From Roseinatronobacter bogoriensis DSM 18756 (GTDB lineage: Bacteria > Pseudomonadota > Alphaproteobacteria > Rhodobacterales > Rhodobacteraceae), in NCBI RefSeq assembly GCF_004366635.1, contig NZ_SORN01000003.1, positions 1 to 64,000 on the forward strand: 64,000 nt of DNA, given 5' to 3'. The position numbers and the translations under genes are program-made. Shown piece by piece: positions 1 through 9,154 of this stretch. Within the stretch, counting starts at the first letter, position 1; each line of letters begins with the position of its first letter. The notes under the pieces are model-generated. The model worked only from the letters and a program-made list of their open reading frames with translations. It was not told where the DNA came from and made no database searches.

Positions 1-197
1 AATGAGGGGTTACACTGGCCGGTCTGGTCATTCGCCCATTTCACCGACAGCGCGCTTGCGAGTGTCTTTGCCCGGTCTGTAACATCGGCTTGCAGTGCAC
101 GCTTGAGCCACTCTAGGCGGTGATGTGTGCGGTGTACAAGGCGCGGATCAGGCTTGGCCCGGTCTGAGGCGCGCTGGATCCGAAGGGTATCGCTCAT
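1..197 (-). CDS. Helix-turn-helix domain protein, N-terminal part only (cut by window edge)
   Basis: An open frame of 65 codons begins at ATG 197 (minus) and runs off the left edge. A purine-rich AAAGGCGG lies about 6 nt upstream of the ATG, a credible ribosome binding site. The peptide starts MSDTLRIQRASDRAKPDP and ends at the edge with the stretch ALSVKWANDQTGQCNPS. That pattern (short hydrophobic helix, then AND-x-TGxCxPS) resembles the beginning of the HTH_36-type winged helix found in replication and regulatory proteins of plasmids, phages and genomic islands. The gene sits 229 bp downstream of, and in the same direction as, tRNA-Pro, a common insertion site for integrating elements. The family is inferred from a short fragment only, so function is open. 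Confidence 0.55.
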   Translation of the reverse strand, partial: MSDTLRIQRASDRAKPDPRLVHRTHHRLEWLKRALQADVTDRAKTLASALSVKWANDQTGQCNPS

Positions 198-425
198 AAC
201 CGACCGCCTTTCTGGCTTGTGAAAAGGCCGTGAACAATGTATTCAGAAGGGGTCCATTTAGACTTCGGCCCTAGCCCCTCGAGCGTGTCCAGCTCGGGGG
301 GGTTTCCGTTTCTAGCCGGGGGAAGCAAAATTGCCTGCAGGGCTGAAAATGGGGGTTTTTGCACCAAAGTGCAGAAACGCGGCTTTTCAAGCTGCGCGCT
401 ACCTCTACCAAGTCCCTGTAAATAT

Positions 426-502
426 TGGTCGGAGTGAGAGGATTCGAACCTCCGGCCCCTGCCTCCCGAAGACAGTGCTCTACCAGGCTGAGCTACACTC
501 CG
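426..502 (-). tRNA. tRNA-Pro (anticodon CGG)
   Basis: On the minus strand the sequence folds as a complete cloverleaf of 77 nt. The acceptor stem CGGAGTG pairs with CACTCCG and is followed by A and an encoded CCA (plus-strand tgg at 426-428). The D-arm carries AGCCTGGTAGA. The anticodon stem CTGTC/GGCAG closes the loop TTCGGGA, giving anticodon CGG, which reads proline codon CCG. The T-arm contains GGTTCGAATCC. The 228 bp downstream (198-425) hold no recognised gene. No copy of the tRNA 3' end was seen elsewhere in those 425 bases. Confidence 0.96.
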
Positions 503-640
503 ACTGCGGTGGGCTATAGCTTCGGCGCCAGATGAATGCAAGCGTTCCGATAGGGTTGAAAAAGCCCTTATCCGTGGGGTTTTCAAAGCTGCGGTTATTG
601 CATATGCACTGTTCATAGCACGAGCAGTCAGGCAGTTTTG

Positions 641-1813
641 ATGGAACTGATCACCACAACCGAAGATCTGGCGCGCTTTTGTGCGCAGGCGCAAGCCGCC
701 CCCTATGTAACAGTGGATACCGAATTCCTGCGAGAGCGTACATATTACGCAAAATTGTGTCTGTTGCAGATGGCCCTACCGGGGCCAGAGGGGCCGGAAA
801 CTGGCCCTGCTGTGCTGGTCGACCCCTTGGCCAAAGGCCTGTCGCTGGAACCGTTTTACGAATTGTTGCGCGATACCAGCACCGTCAAGGTGTTACATGC
901 TGCGCGGCAGGATCTGGAGATTTTTCTGATCGAAGGGCGCAGCCTGCCCAAACCGCTGTTCGACACCCAGATCGCTGCGATGGTCTGTGGCTTTGGCGAC
1001 CAGATCGGATATGAAACCCTTGTGCGCAAGCTGACGCGTGGCAGCGTTGATAAAAGCTCTCGGTTCACGGATTGGTCGCGCAGGCCCCTGACCGATGCAC
1101 AGCTGGGCTATGCGTTGGCAGATGTGACGCATCTGCGTGTTATCTATGAGAAACTCGCTGCGCGCCTTGAAGAAACTGGCCGCGCAAGTTGGGTTGCAGA
1201 AGAACTTGCCACGCTGGACGACCCTGCCACATATATCACGCAACCCGCCGATGCCTGGAAACGGGTCAAGACGCGCAACGACTCCGGGCGCTTTCTGGCA
1301 ATCGTGCGGGAACTGGCAGAGTTTCGCGAAGCGCATGCGCAATCCAACAATGTGCCACGCTCGCGGGTGTTCAAGGATGATGCGTTGCTGGAACTGGCCT
1401 CGCTCAAGCCGCAAACGCCCGATGATCTGGGACGCACGCGCCTGTTGTTGCGCGAGGCCCGCAAGGGAGAGATTGCCCAAGGCATTCTGGATGCTGTCGC
1501 GCGTGGCATGACTTGCCCGCCCGAAAATTTTCCAAAACCTGAAAATGGCCGCGAGAACCTGCAAGTCAACCCGGCTTTGGCCGATCTGCTGCGGGTCTTG
1601 TTGAAGGCCAAATCAGACGCGACCGGCGTGGCGGCCAAGCTTATCGCCTCGGCATCGGATCTGGATGCATTGGCCGCAGGTGTGCGGGATGTGCCCGCGC
1701 TTTCTGGCTGGCGCGCGGCTGTGTTCGGGGATGACGCGCTTAGCTTGTGTAACGGCGAAGTCGGTCTGGCCGTGCGTGGCGAACGTGTTGAGGTGATGGC
1801 GGTGCCACGCTGA
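641..1813 (+). CDS. rnd: Ribonuclease D
   Basis: Exoribonuclease of 390 aa that trims the 3' ends of tRNA precursors and other RNAs. The DEDDy exonuclease domain fills the N-terminal half: VDTEFLRERTYY gives D26 and E28 (motif I), HAARQDLEIF gives D91 (motif II), and YALADVTHLRVIY gives Y157 and D161 (motif III). HRDC-type helical regions follow at about 210-290 and 300-390, including the typical PAPAWKRVK-like turn (here PADAWKRVK). Length matches the family. An in-frame TTG lies directly before ATG 641; the ATG is preferred because family members begin MELITTT-like. It stands alone, convergent with the monooxygenase gene downstream. Confidence 0.95.
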   Translation: MELITTTEDLARFCAQAQAAPYVTVDTEFLRERTYYAKLCLLQMALPGPEGPETGPAVLVDPLAKGLSLEPFYELLRDTSTVKVLHAARQDLEIFLIEGRSLPKPLFDTQIAAMVCGFGDQIGYETLVRKLTRGSVDKSSRFTDWSRRPLTDAQLGYALADVTHLRVIYEKLAARLEETGRASWVAEELATLDDPATYITQPADAWKRVKTRNDSGRFLAIVRELAEFREAHAQSNNVPRSRVFKDDALLELASLKPQTPDDLGRTRLLLREARKGEIAQGILDAVARGMTCPPENFPKPENGRENLQVNPALADLLRVLLKAKSDATGVAAKLIASASDLDALAAGVRDVPALSGWRAAVFGDDALSLCNGEVGLAVRGERVEVMAVPR

Positions 1814-1837
1814 AGCGCGCCGCCGCAATTGAGGCAG

Positions 1838-3064
1838 TCAGATCGGCAGGCCCCGCATCAGGCGTGGCAGATCCTCTGTCAAACCGGCCGCTTCGCGCAT
1901 GAAGGTGCGGCGCAAAGCAGGCACCGCCGAAATTGCCCCCATGCCCAGATCGCGCAACCCGCGCAGCACAGTATTGTCATTGGAAAACAAGCGGTTCACA
2001 CTATCCGTGCCAACGGCCATGACCATTGTGTCAAAACGCCGCCATTGCTGATAACGCTCCAATACCAGCGGGCTGGCAATATCTTCGCCGCGCCGCGCGG
2101 CGTCTATCAGCACCTCGGCCAATGCGGCCACATCGCGCAGCCCGAAGTTGAAACCTTGCCCGGCAATCGGGTGCATACCATGTGCTGCGTCCCCAACCAA
2201 AGCCAGACGCGGGCCAATAAAGCTGTTGGCGATGGTCAGTTTCAACGGATAGGCAAAACGCTTGCCAGCCAGTGAGAGCTTGCCCAGAAATTCGCCAAAG
2301 CGCGGGCGCAGGGCGTCGAGATAGGCGTCGTCATCAAGGGCATGGATCGCGGCGGCAGCCTCTGTCCGCTCGCTCCAGACGATGGAAGATCGGTTGCCGG
2401 GCAAGGGCAGGATCGCCAGTGGTCCTGCTGGCATGAAAAACTGATGCGCGCAGCCATTATGGGGCAGTTCATGTTCAACGGCACAGACCAGACCTGTCTG
2501 GCCGTAATCCCAACCCGTGCGCTTGATGCCCGCGCGTTGTGCGGTAGCGCTGTCGCGCCCGTCACAGCCCACCAGCAGGCGGGACCGCAATGTCCTGCCA
2601 CTATCCGTGGTAACAGTAACACCATGCGCGTCAACTTCTTGGCCAATAACACTTTCACCTGAAAGATGCGTTATGCGATCCTCGCGGTCCATTGCGGCCA
2701 GCAGGGTCGGGCGCAATATGCGGTCTTCCAGCATGTGGCCCATTGGCCCTTCTTCAAGTTCGGCATGGTCGAAATGCAGGAAAAAGGGTGCAGCACCTTC
2801 GGCAGGGCGGCCATCGCTGGCCTTGATCTGCAAGATGGGCTGAGTCTTGTCCGCGACATCGGCCCACACACCCAGCCCGGCCAGAACGCGGGTTGAGGCG
2901 ATTGCCATAGCATAGGCGCGGCCATCGAATTCGGGGTCTGCCCGCGTGTCGCGTGGCAAGGCGTCAATTACTGTGACGCGCAATCCCCCCTGCGCCAGCG
3001 CCAAAGCCAGTGACGGGCCATTCAACCCGCCGCCTACGATCAGAATGTCGGTATCATAAGTCAT
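1838..3064 (-). CDS. UbiH/UbiF/COQ6-family FAD-dependent monooxygenase
   Basis: A 408-aa flavoprotein hydroxylase, probably adding a hydroxyl to the ring of a ubiquinone precursor. The start is placed at MTYDTD because the dinucleotide-binding fold begins immediately (ILIVGGGLNGPSLALALAQ). The NADPH/FAD motif GCDGRDSATAQRAGI and the C-terminal FAD motif VGDAAHGMHPIAGQGFNFG are both present, so the class A flavin monooxygenase architecture is complete. The open frame extends 72 codons upstream but that part has no family features. Which ring position it acts on (UbiH, UbiF, UbiI, UbiL or UbiM type) cannot be told from the sequence, so no symbol is given. It is divergent from the amidase gene across a 151-bp spacer that must hold both promoters. 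Confidence 0.88.
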   Translation of the reverse strand: MTYDTDILIVGGGLNGPSLALALAQGGLRVTVIDALPRDTRADPEFDGRAYAMAIASTRVLAGLGVWADVADKTQPILQIKASDGRPAEGAAPFFLHFDHAELEEGPMGHMLEDRILRPTLLAAMDREDRITHLSGESVIGQEVDAHGVTVTTDSGRTLRSRLLVGCDGRDSATAQRAGIKRTGWDYGQTGLVCAVEHELPHNGCAHQFFMPAGPLAILPLPGNRSSIVWSERTEAAAAIHALDDDAYLDALRPRFGEFLGKLSLAGKRFAYPLKLTIANSFIGPRLALVGDAAHGMHPIAGQGFNFGLRDVAALAEVLIDAARRGEDIASPLVLERYQQWRRFDTMVMAVGTDSVNRLFSNDNTVLRGLRDLGMGAISAVPALRRTFMREAAGLTEDLPRLMRGLPI

Positions 3065-3215
3065 AATGCAACTATGCCATTCAGAACCACAAAGTCCATG
3101 CGGCAAAAGCAGCGAAGCGCCGCATTTTTGGTGATTTGCTGCGCCTATTGTCCTTGACAGCGGGGCCCGGCAGATAGTCCCTTTCGGCAAGACAAAACAC
3201 CAGCGCGAGGGACAG

Positions 3216-4556
3216 ATGACACAGACAAACTGGGCCGGGCTATCCGCAACAGATCTGGGACGACAGATTGAGGCTGGCAAGATTTGCCCGGTTCAGTTGA
3301 CCGAGGATTTGCTGGACAAGATCAGCAACCACCCGGACGGCACCCGAATCTATGCCCGCCTGACGCGCGAAAGGGCGCTGGACGAGGCAATGGCCGCGCG
3401 CGGTCGTGCGCGGGCAGGCCTGCGGCGCGGGCCGCTGGATGGCGTGCCAGTGTCATGGAAAGACCTGTTCGACACAGCAAATGTCGCAACCGAGGCCGGG
3501 ACAGCCCTGTTGAAAGGGCGCGTTCCGACGCAAGATGCTGAGGTGCTGCGCACAATGACGCTGGCGGGCACCATATGCCTTGGCAAGACGCACATGACGG
3601 AATTTGCCTATTCAGGGCTAGGGCTTAACCCGGTGACAGAAACACCGCCTTGCATCAACAATCCGCAAGCTGTGCCGGGGGGGTCGTCTTCGGGGGCAGC
3701 GGCCTCGGTTGCCTTTGGGCTGGCGCTGGTTGCGATCGGTTCTGACACGGGGGGGTCCGTTCGCATTCCGGCGGCATGGAATGACCTTGTGGGGCTGAAG
3801 ACGACATCAGGGCGGTTGTCTTTGGCCGGTGTGGTCCCTCTGGCCCCGAAATTCGACACGGTTGGCCCGCTGGCCCGCAGTGTCGAGGATTGCGCGCAGA
3901 TATTGGGCGCGATGGAAAACCGGCCCGCACCCGATTTGCGGGGTGCGACACTGGCGGGGCGGCGTTTTCTGGTGCTGGAAGGCGCGCCATTTGAGGGTAT
4001 CCGCGAACAGCCCGCGCAAGGGTTTGAACTGGCAGTGGAAAAGCTGGAACAGGCGGGCGCACAGATCGAGCGCGCCACGCTTTCCCCGGTCGAAGATGCC
4101 TTGGCACTCTCGCCGATCATCTATACGCCCGAATGTTACGCGCAATGGCGCCACCTGATAGAGACACGGCCAGAAGTCGTGTTTTCACCCATTCTGGAGC
4201 GTTTCCGTTCAGGGCGTGATCACAATGCAGCCGATTATCTGGTTGCGTGGGATGCATTGCGGGCGCATCGACAGGACTATCTGGCGCGGACGGCGGGCTA
4301 TGATGCGGTCTTGTTGCCCACTGCCCCCAATATGCCACCAGATGCCGAGCGCCTGATGCAGGACCACGCTTATTTCACAACCGAAAACCTGCTGACTTTG
4401 CGCAACACCCGCATCGGCAACCTGCTGGGGCTGTGTGTGTTGACCTTGCCCACGCAGACCCCCTCGGTCGGGATCAGCCTGATGGCGCCCCCGATGGCCG
4501 AAGACCGTTTGTTGCGTCTGGGCGCAGCGGCGGAAATCTGTCTGCGTCAGGGCTAA
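3216..4556 (+). CDS. Amidase (amidase signature family)
   Basis: A 446-aa amidase-signature hydrolase. The Ser-cisSer-Lys triad is visible: K82 in GVPVSWKDLFD, the cis-Ser in PGGSSSGAAAS (about residue 157-158), and the nucleophile S181 in GSDTGGSVRIPAAW. Length fits the family (GatA-like fold, 440-500 aa). The natural substrate is unknown. It could be a general amide or carbamate, and nothing nearby (no gatB or gatC) supports a role as the glutamyl-tRNA amidotransferase subunit. The ATG follows GAGGGACAG, a good ribosome binding site. The next gene on this strand, the aminotransferase, starts 182 bp later. Confidence 0.88.
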   Translation: MTQTNWAGLSATDLGRQIEAGKICPVQLTEDLLDKISNHPDGTRIYARLTRERALDEAMAARGRARAGLRRGPLDGVPVSWKDLFDTANVATEAGTALLKGRVPTQDAEVLRTMTLAGTICLGKTHMTEFAYSGLGLNPVTETPPCINNPQAVPGGSSSGAAASVAFGLALVAIGSDTGGSVRIPAAWNDLVGLKTTSGRLSLAGVVPLAPKFDTVGPLARSVEDCAQILGAMENRPAPDLRGATLAGRRFLVLEGAPFEGIREQPAQGFELAVEKLEQAGAQIERATLSPVEDALALSPIIYTPECYAQWRHLIETRPEVVFSPILERFRSGRDHNAADYLVAWDALRAHRQDYLARTAGYDAVLLPTAPNMPPDAERLMQDHAYFTTENLLTLRNTRIGNLLGLCVLTLPTQTPSVGISLMAPPMAEDRLLRLGAAAEICLRQG

Positions 4557-4738
4557 GTCATGCGCTAGAGTTAGCGGAAACCGACATAGGACACACGATA
4601 TCTTGTATGATCTGCGAAAATGCCACAAATTCGTGGGGTTATTGTCGTTTCTTCAAGCCTTTTTCTGGACCAGCGCCGCCTGTCGCGGTATGCTCTGCCT
4701 CAATAGGGGCAAAAGACCCCAGGAATTTGAGGCAGTCC

Positions 4739-5917
4739 ATGGCATTTCCAGAGCGGTTTTCGAACCTGCCTGAATACGCATTTCCGCGCTTGCGCGCGCT
4801 GTTGGATCACCACCAGCCCGGTGGTGCACCTGTCGCCATGACCATTGGCGAGCCGCGCCACGAAATGCCGCCCTTCCTGACTGATGTGTTGAATGCGCAT
4901 CTGGATGGTTTCGCAAAATACCCTGTGAATGAAGGTATTCCAGAGTTGCTGGAGGCTATTCAGGGGTGGATTTCCCGGCGCTATGGCGCTTCGCTTGCAG
5001 CCGAAAACCTGATGGTGCTGAACGGCACAAGAGAAGGTCTGTTCAACGCCGCCCTTGCCTTGTGCCCGGAGCAAAAAAACGGCCAGACCCCCGTTATTCT
5101 GACACCAAACCCGTTTTATCAGGCTTATGCCGTGGCGTCGCTGGTTCTGGGCGCAGAGTCCATTTATGTGCCTGCGACAGAGGCAAGCGGGCACCTGCCC
5201 GATTACGCAAACCTGCCTGCCGAATTGCTGGACCGTGTTGCGATTGTCTATATCTGCTCGCCCGCCAACCCGCAGGGCTCGGTTGCCGATGCTGCTTATC
5301 TGCGCAACCTCATAACACTTGCAGAACGCCACGATTTCCAGATTTTCGCAGATGAGTGCTATTCCGAGATATACCGCGACACGCCACCACCAGGTGTATT
5401 GCAGATAGCCGCCGAGATGGGCGTTTCCCCAGAGCGCGTGTTGTCCTTTCACTCGCTGTCCAAACGCTCGAACATGCCCGGGCTGCGGTCGGGCTTTGTT
5501 GCGGGTGGGGCCGAAAGCATCCGCCGTATCCGCCAGTTGCGGGCCTATGCGGGTGCGCCCTTGCCTGCACCTTTGCAGCATGTTGCCGCCGCTGCCTGGA
5601 ATGACGAGAAGCACGTAAACCGGTCCCGCGCGCTGTATCAGCAGAAATATGCGCTGGCAGACCGTATTTTTGCGGGTGTTGACGGTTATCAGGGTCCAGA
5701 AGCAGGGTTTTTTCTGTGGCTGCCGGTTGAAGATGGCGAAGCAGCGGCCTTGCACCTGTGGAAGCAGACCGGAATCCGCGTGTTACCGGGGGCTTACCTT
5801 TCGCGCGACAGCGGCGATCTGAACCCCGGCAAGCAGTTCATTCGCGTGGCGATGGTTGCACCAATTGACGAACTAGAAGAGGCGCTTCGGCGTCTGCGCA
5901 ACTGCCTTTACCCGTAA
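4739..5917 (+). CDS. Class I/II PLP-dependent aminotransferase (DapC-like)
   Basis: A 392-aa fold-type I aminotransferase. The PLP lysine is K242 in SFHSLSKRSNMPGLRSGF; other family marks are TIGEPRHEMP near residue 35, NPFYQAY, CSPANPQGS and ADECYSEIY. Sequence style is closest to the aspartate-aminotransferase relatives annotated as succinyldiaminopimelate aminotransferase (DapC) in proteobacteria, so a place in lysine/peptidoglycan precursor synthesis is possible but not proven. The start at ATG 4739 has TTGAGG just upstream; the open frame continues upstream only through the end of the amidase gene. It ends 13 bp before ftsK, so both are probably co-transcribed. Confidence 0.88.
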   Translation: MAFPERFSNLPEYAFPRLRALLDHHQPGGAPVAMTIGEPRHEMPPFLTDVLNAHLDGFAKYPVNEGIPELLEAIQGWISRRYGASLAAENLMVLNGTREGLFNAALALCPEQKNGQTPVILTPNPFYQAYAVASLVLGAESIYVPATEASGHLPDYANLPAELLDRVAIVYICSPANPQGSVADAAYLRNLITLAERHDFQIFADECYSEIYRDTPPPGVLQIAAEMGVSPERVLSFHSLSKRSNMPGLRSGFVAGGAESIRRIRQLRAYAGAPLPAPLQHVAAAAWNDEKHVNRSRALYQQKYALADRIFAGVDGYQGPEAGFFLWLPVEDGEAAALHLWKQTGIRVLPGAYLSRDSGDLNPGKQFIRVAMVAPIDELEEALRRLRNCLYP

Positions 5918-5930
5918 CGAGGCTTAAAAG

Positions 5931-8900
5931 ATGGCATCTTACAATACCCGTTCGAACGACCCTTTGCTGGACAGCAATCTGCAAGCAATGTTGCAAAAGC
6001 GCGGCCGAGAGCTTGTTGGTCTGGGACTGATCGTTCTGGCCGGGGTCTTTGCGTTGTTGCTGGGGTCATATTCGCCTGCGGATCCAAGCTGGCTAAGCTC
6101 ATCTGATGTCGCGTTTGAAAATTCGTTGGGGCGCTTCGGGGCAATGATCGCCTCTCCGCTGATGATAATCATCGGTGTCGCGTCTTGGGGGATGGTACTG
6201 TTTCTTGGTGGCTGGGGCCTTCGCCTGATAACGGGAGTGGGGCATAATCAGGTCTTCGCGCGCGGTATTTTCTTTCCCATTGCGCTGGCTGTCACCGCGG
6301 TCTGGTGCGCGTCTTTGGTTCCCACGGCTGGTTGGGACACCCTTTACGGGATGGGTGGCGTTTTTGGTGATACGGTCTTGGGTGCAATCATAAATGCCCT
6401 TCCCATGAGCGCGTCTGCAGGCGTCAAGCTTATGGGTGTGCTGATGTTGCTGGCAACGGCAGCGATCTGGGCGTTTGTGCTTGGTGTCCAGCGCCACGAA
6501 GCAACGCGCTTCATGCGCTTTGTGATTGCGGGTGCTGTTCTGTTCTACGCGGGTATTCTGGCGCTTTTGCGCAGCGGTGTGTCTGGTGGCGCAACAGGTG
6601 TACGGGCCGCAGGTGGTGCAATGGCGCGCAAGCTGCAAGACAGATATGCCGCGCATGGCGCACGCGCGGCGCATGAAGCTTCGGCACATCATGGCACAGC
6701 TGAGGGCGCCTATCCCAATCCGCAGATGCGACCGGCCCATGTTGCCGGTCAACAGGAACCGGGCCTGCTTCGCACGGAACCGGTCCTGAACGCCGGGATG
6801 CCGCGCCGTGCGCCCCCGGTGATCCGTGCCGCAGCCCACCCGCCGCAGGATCATGCCTTGCTGGACGAGGATGATCACGATTATTCCTATGCGCATCAGA
6901 ATTCGGCGCATCATCCGGCACATATGCGCGCCATGCCCGAAATGCCGCCGCACCCCGCCCCGGCATCTCATGCCCCGGAAGAGGCACCTTCAGGCTTGTT
7001 GGCGAGGTTGAAGTCACTCAGCAATCGTCCGCAACCTGCTGCGTCTGAACCTGCCGAACCTGCGCTTCCCATCCGTGGAGAGCTTGTGGAACCACGGCTG
7101 AGTGCGGCTGCGATTGATGCCCGCCCTTCGGGTGATGCGCGCATTAAGACACGCATTGCTGATGCGATCCGCCATCGAAAAGGGGCGAAGCCGGTATTTC
7201 AGTTTGACCGTACCCGTCACCCTGTGTCGGAACCCCCGTTGCGTGCACCAGCAGCGCCAGCTCATGCGCAACCGATGGCTGCACCGCAGGCGACGATGCC
7301 AAATGCACCCGCTGCCAGCCTGAGCGCCAGCCTTGATGCGGCACCCTATGGTGCAGTGCCAATGCCCGATTGGATGGTTGCCGCACAGCCAGAAGCACCA
7401 TCGCCCGCGCCCCAGCCTGTTGCCGCGCCGAAATTGCATGCAGAGCCGCTGTTTGAACAAGACTCACCCCGCAAAGCTCATGTCCTGCAACGCCGCGTTG
7501 TTGCGAACCAACCGGCACGGTCGCAACCCTCACGTCAGGCCCAGGCCGAGGCAGAGCCGACCTTTGCCTTTGAACCCGCTGCACCCGTATTCGAATTGCC
7601 GCCCCTGTCCCTGCTGGAACACCCAAGCGAGGTAAAGCGCTACACATTGAGCGATGAAGCGCTGGAAGAAAACGCACGAATGCTGGAAAATGTGCTGGAT
7701 GACTATGGCGTGCGCGGCGAGATTGTCAGTGTCCGCCCCGGTCCGGTTGTAACCCAGTATGAACTGGAACCTGCGCCGGGGCTGAAGGCCAGCCGCGTCA
7801 TCGGGCTGGCCGACGACATTGCGCGTTCCATGTCGGCACTTTCGGCGCGCGTCTCCACTGTGCCTGGCCGGTCAATCATCGGGATCGAATTGCCGAATGT
7901 GCAGCGCGAGAAGGTTGTGCTGCGCGAGATTCTGGCCGCGCGAGATTTTGGCGACAGCCAGATGCGCCTGCCCCTGGCGCTGGGCAAATCCATCGACGGT
8001 GAATCCGTGGTCGCCAATCTGGCCAAGATGCCGCATTTGCTGATTGCGGGGACAACCGGTTCGGGGAAATCAGTGGCGATCAACACCATGATCCTGTCGC
8101 TGCTGTACCGTTTGTCGCCCGAAGAATGCCGTATGATCATGATCGACCCAAAGATGCTGGAACTCAGTGTTTATGACGGGATCCCTCATCTTCTCTCGCC
8201 CGTGGTGACAGACCCGAAAAAGGCTGTGGTGGCCTTGAAATGGGTCGTCGGCGAGATGGAAGAGCGCTATCGCAAGATGTCGAAAATGGGTGTGCGCAAC
8301 ATTGACGGCTATAATGGCCGCGTGCGCGAGGCGCTGGACAAGGGCGAAATGTTCAAGCGCACCATCCAGACCGGCTTTGATGACGAAACCGGCGATCCGG
8401 TCTTCGAGAGCGAGGAATTCGCTCCCGAACTGCTGCCCTATATCGTCGTCGTGGTCGATGAGATGGCCGACCTCATGATGGTTGCAGGCAAGGAAATCGA
8501 GGCATGTATCCAACGCCTTGCGCAGATGGCGCGGGCCAGTGGCATTCACCTGATAATGGCAACGCAACGCCCCTCGGTTGATGTGATCACCGGTACAATC
8601 AAGGCGAATTTCCCGACCAGAATCTCGTTTCAGGTCACGTCCAAAATCGACAGCCGCACCATTCTGGGCGAACAGGGGGCAGAGCAGCTTTTGGGAATGG
8701 GTGACATGCTTTACATGGCAGGTGGCTCCCGGATTGTGCGTGTTCATGGGCCATTCGTCAGCGATGAAGAGGTTGAGGAAGTTGTAAACCACCTCAAATC
8801 CTTCGGTCCACCGGATTACAAGTCAGGCGTGGTCGATGGGCCGGAATCCGACAAGGAAGCTGATATTGATGCTGTGCTTGGGCTGGGTGGCAATACGACC

Positions 8901-9098
8901 GGCGAAGACGCGCTGTATGATCAGGCGGTGCAGGTGGTGATTCAGGATCGCAAATGTTCGACCAGCTATATCCAGCGCAAGCTGGGCATCGGGTATAACA
9001 AAGCGGCGCGGCTGGTAGAGCAGATGGAAGATGAAGGGCTTGTCACGCCAGCCAATCATGTTGGCAAGCGCGATATTCTGGTGCCAGAACAGGGGTAG
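5931..9098 (+). CDS. ftsK: DNA translocase FtsK
   Basis: Membrane-anchored DNA pump of 1055 aa that clears chromosome termini from the division septum and activates XerCD. Hydrophobic segments at about 28-48, 74-98, 110-128, 160-182 and 195-213 form the membrane domain. A long linker (about 215-590) is rich in Ala, Pro and His. The motor follows: Walker A in GTTGSGKSVAIN near residue 707, Walker B in PYIVVVVDEMADLMM near 840, and MATQRPSVDVITG. The C-terminal winged-helix gamma domain (about 970-1055), which reads KOPS sites, contains CSTSYIQRKLGIGYNKAARL. The length exceeds E. coli-type short forms without loss of any domain. It is convergent with flgI, with 56 bp between stops. Confidence 0.97.
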   Translation: MASYNTRSNDPLLDSNLQAMLQKRGRELVGLGLIVLAGVFALLLGSYSPADPSWLSSSDVAFENSLGRFGAMIASPLMIIIGVASWGMVLFLGGWGLRLITGVGHNQVFARGIFFPIALAVTAVWCASLVPTAGWDTLYGMGGVFGDTVLGAIINALPMSASAGVKLMGVLMLLATAAIWAFVLGVQRHEATRFMRFVIAGAVLFYAGILALLRSGVSGGATGVRAAGGAMARKLQDRYAAHGARAAHEASAHHGTAEGAYPNPQMRPAHVAGQQEPGLLRTEPVLNAGMPRRAPPVIRAAAHPPQDHALLDEDDHDYSYAHQNSAHHPAHMRAMPEMPPHPAPASHAPEEAPSGLLARLKSLSNRPQPAASEPAEPALPIRGELVEPRLSAAAIDARPSGDARIKTRIADAIRHRKGAKPVFQFDRTRHPVSEPPLRAPAAPAHAQPMAAPQATMPNAPAASLSASLDAAPYGAVPMPDWMVAAQPEAPSPAPQPVAAPKLHAEPLFEQDSPRKAHVLQRRVVANQPARSQPSRQAQAEAEPTFAFEPAAPVFELPPLSLLEHPSEVKRYTLSDEALEENARMLENVLDDYGVRGEIVSVRPGPVVTQYELEPAPGLKASRVIGLADDIARSMSALSARVSTVPGRSIIGIELPNVQREKVVLREILAARDFGDSQMRLPLALGKSIDGESVVANLAKMPHLLIAGTTGSGKSVAINTMILSLLYRLSPEECRMIMIDPKMLELSVYDGIPHLLSPVVTDPKKAVVALKWVVGEMEERYRKMSKMGVRNIDGYNGRVREALDKGEMFKRTIQTGFDDETGDPVFESEEFAPELLPYIVVVVDEMADLMMVAGKEIEACIQRLAQMARASGIHLIMATQRPSVDVITGTIKANFPTRISFQVTSKIDSRTILGEQGAEQLLGMGDMLYMAGGSRIVRVHGPFVSDEEVEEVVNHLKSFGPPDYKSGVVDGPESDKEADIDAVLGLGGNTTGEDALYDQAVQVVIQDRKCSTSYIQRKLGIGYNKAARLVEQMEDEGLVTPANHVGKRDILVPEQG

Positions 9099-9154
9099 AA
9101 CCCCCGCCCCTTCTGGTCTCTCTTGCCAGGGTCGCGCGATACGATCGGACCCGT

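Noticed and set aside
4700..5755. 351-aa open frame on the minus strand over the aminotransferase
   Set aside because: Antisense to a conserved PLP enzyme, with no family features of its own.
6099..6971. 290-aa antisense frame over the ftsK membrane and linker region
   Set aside because: Arises from the biased Ala/Pro/His codons of the linker; product is a Cys/Arg/His-rich string without domains.
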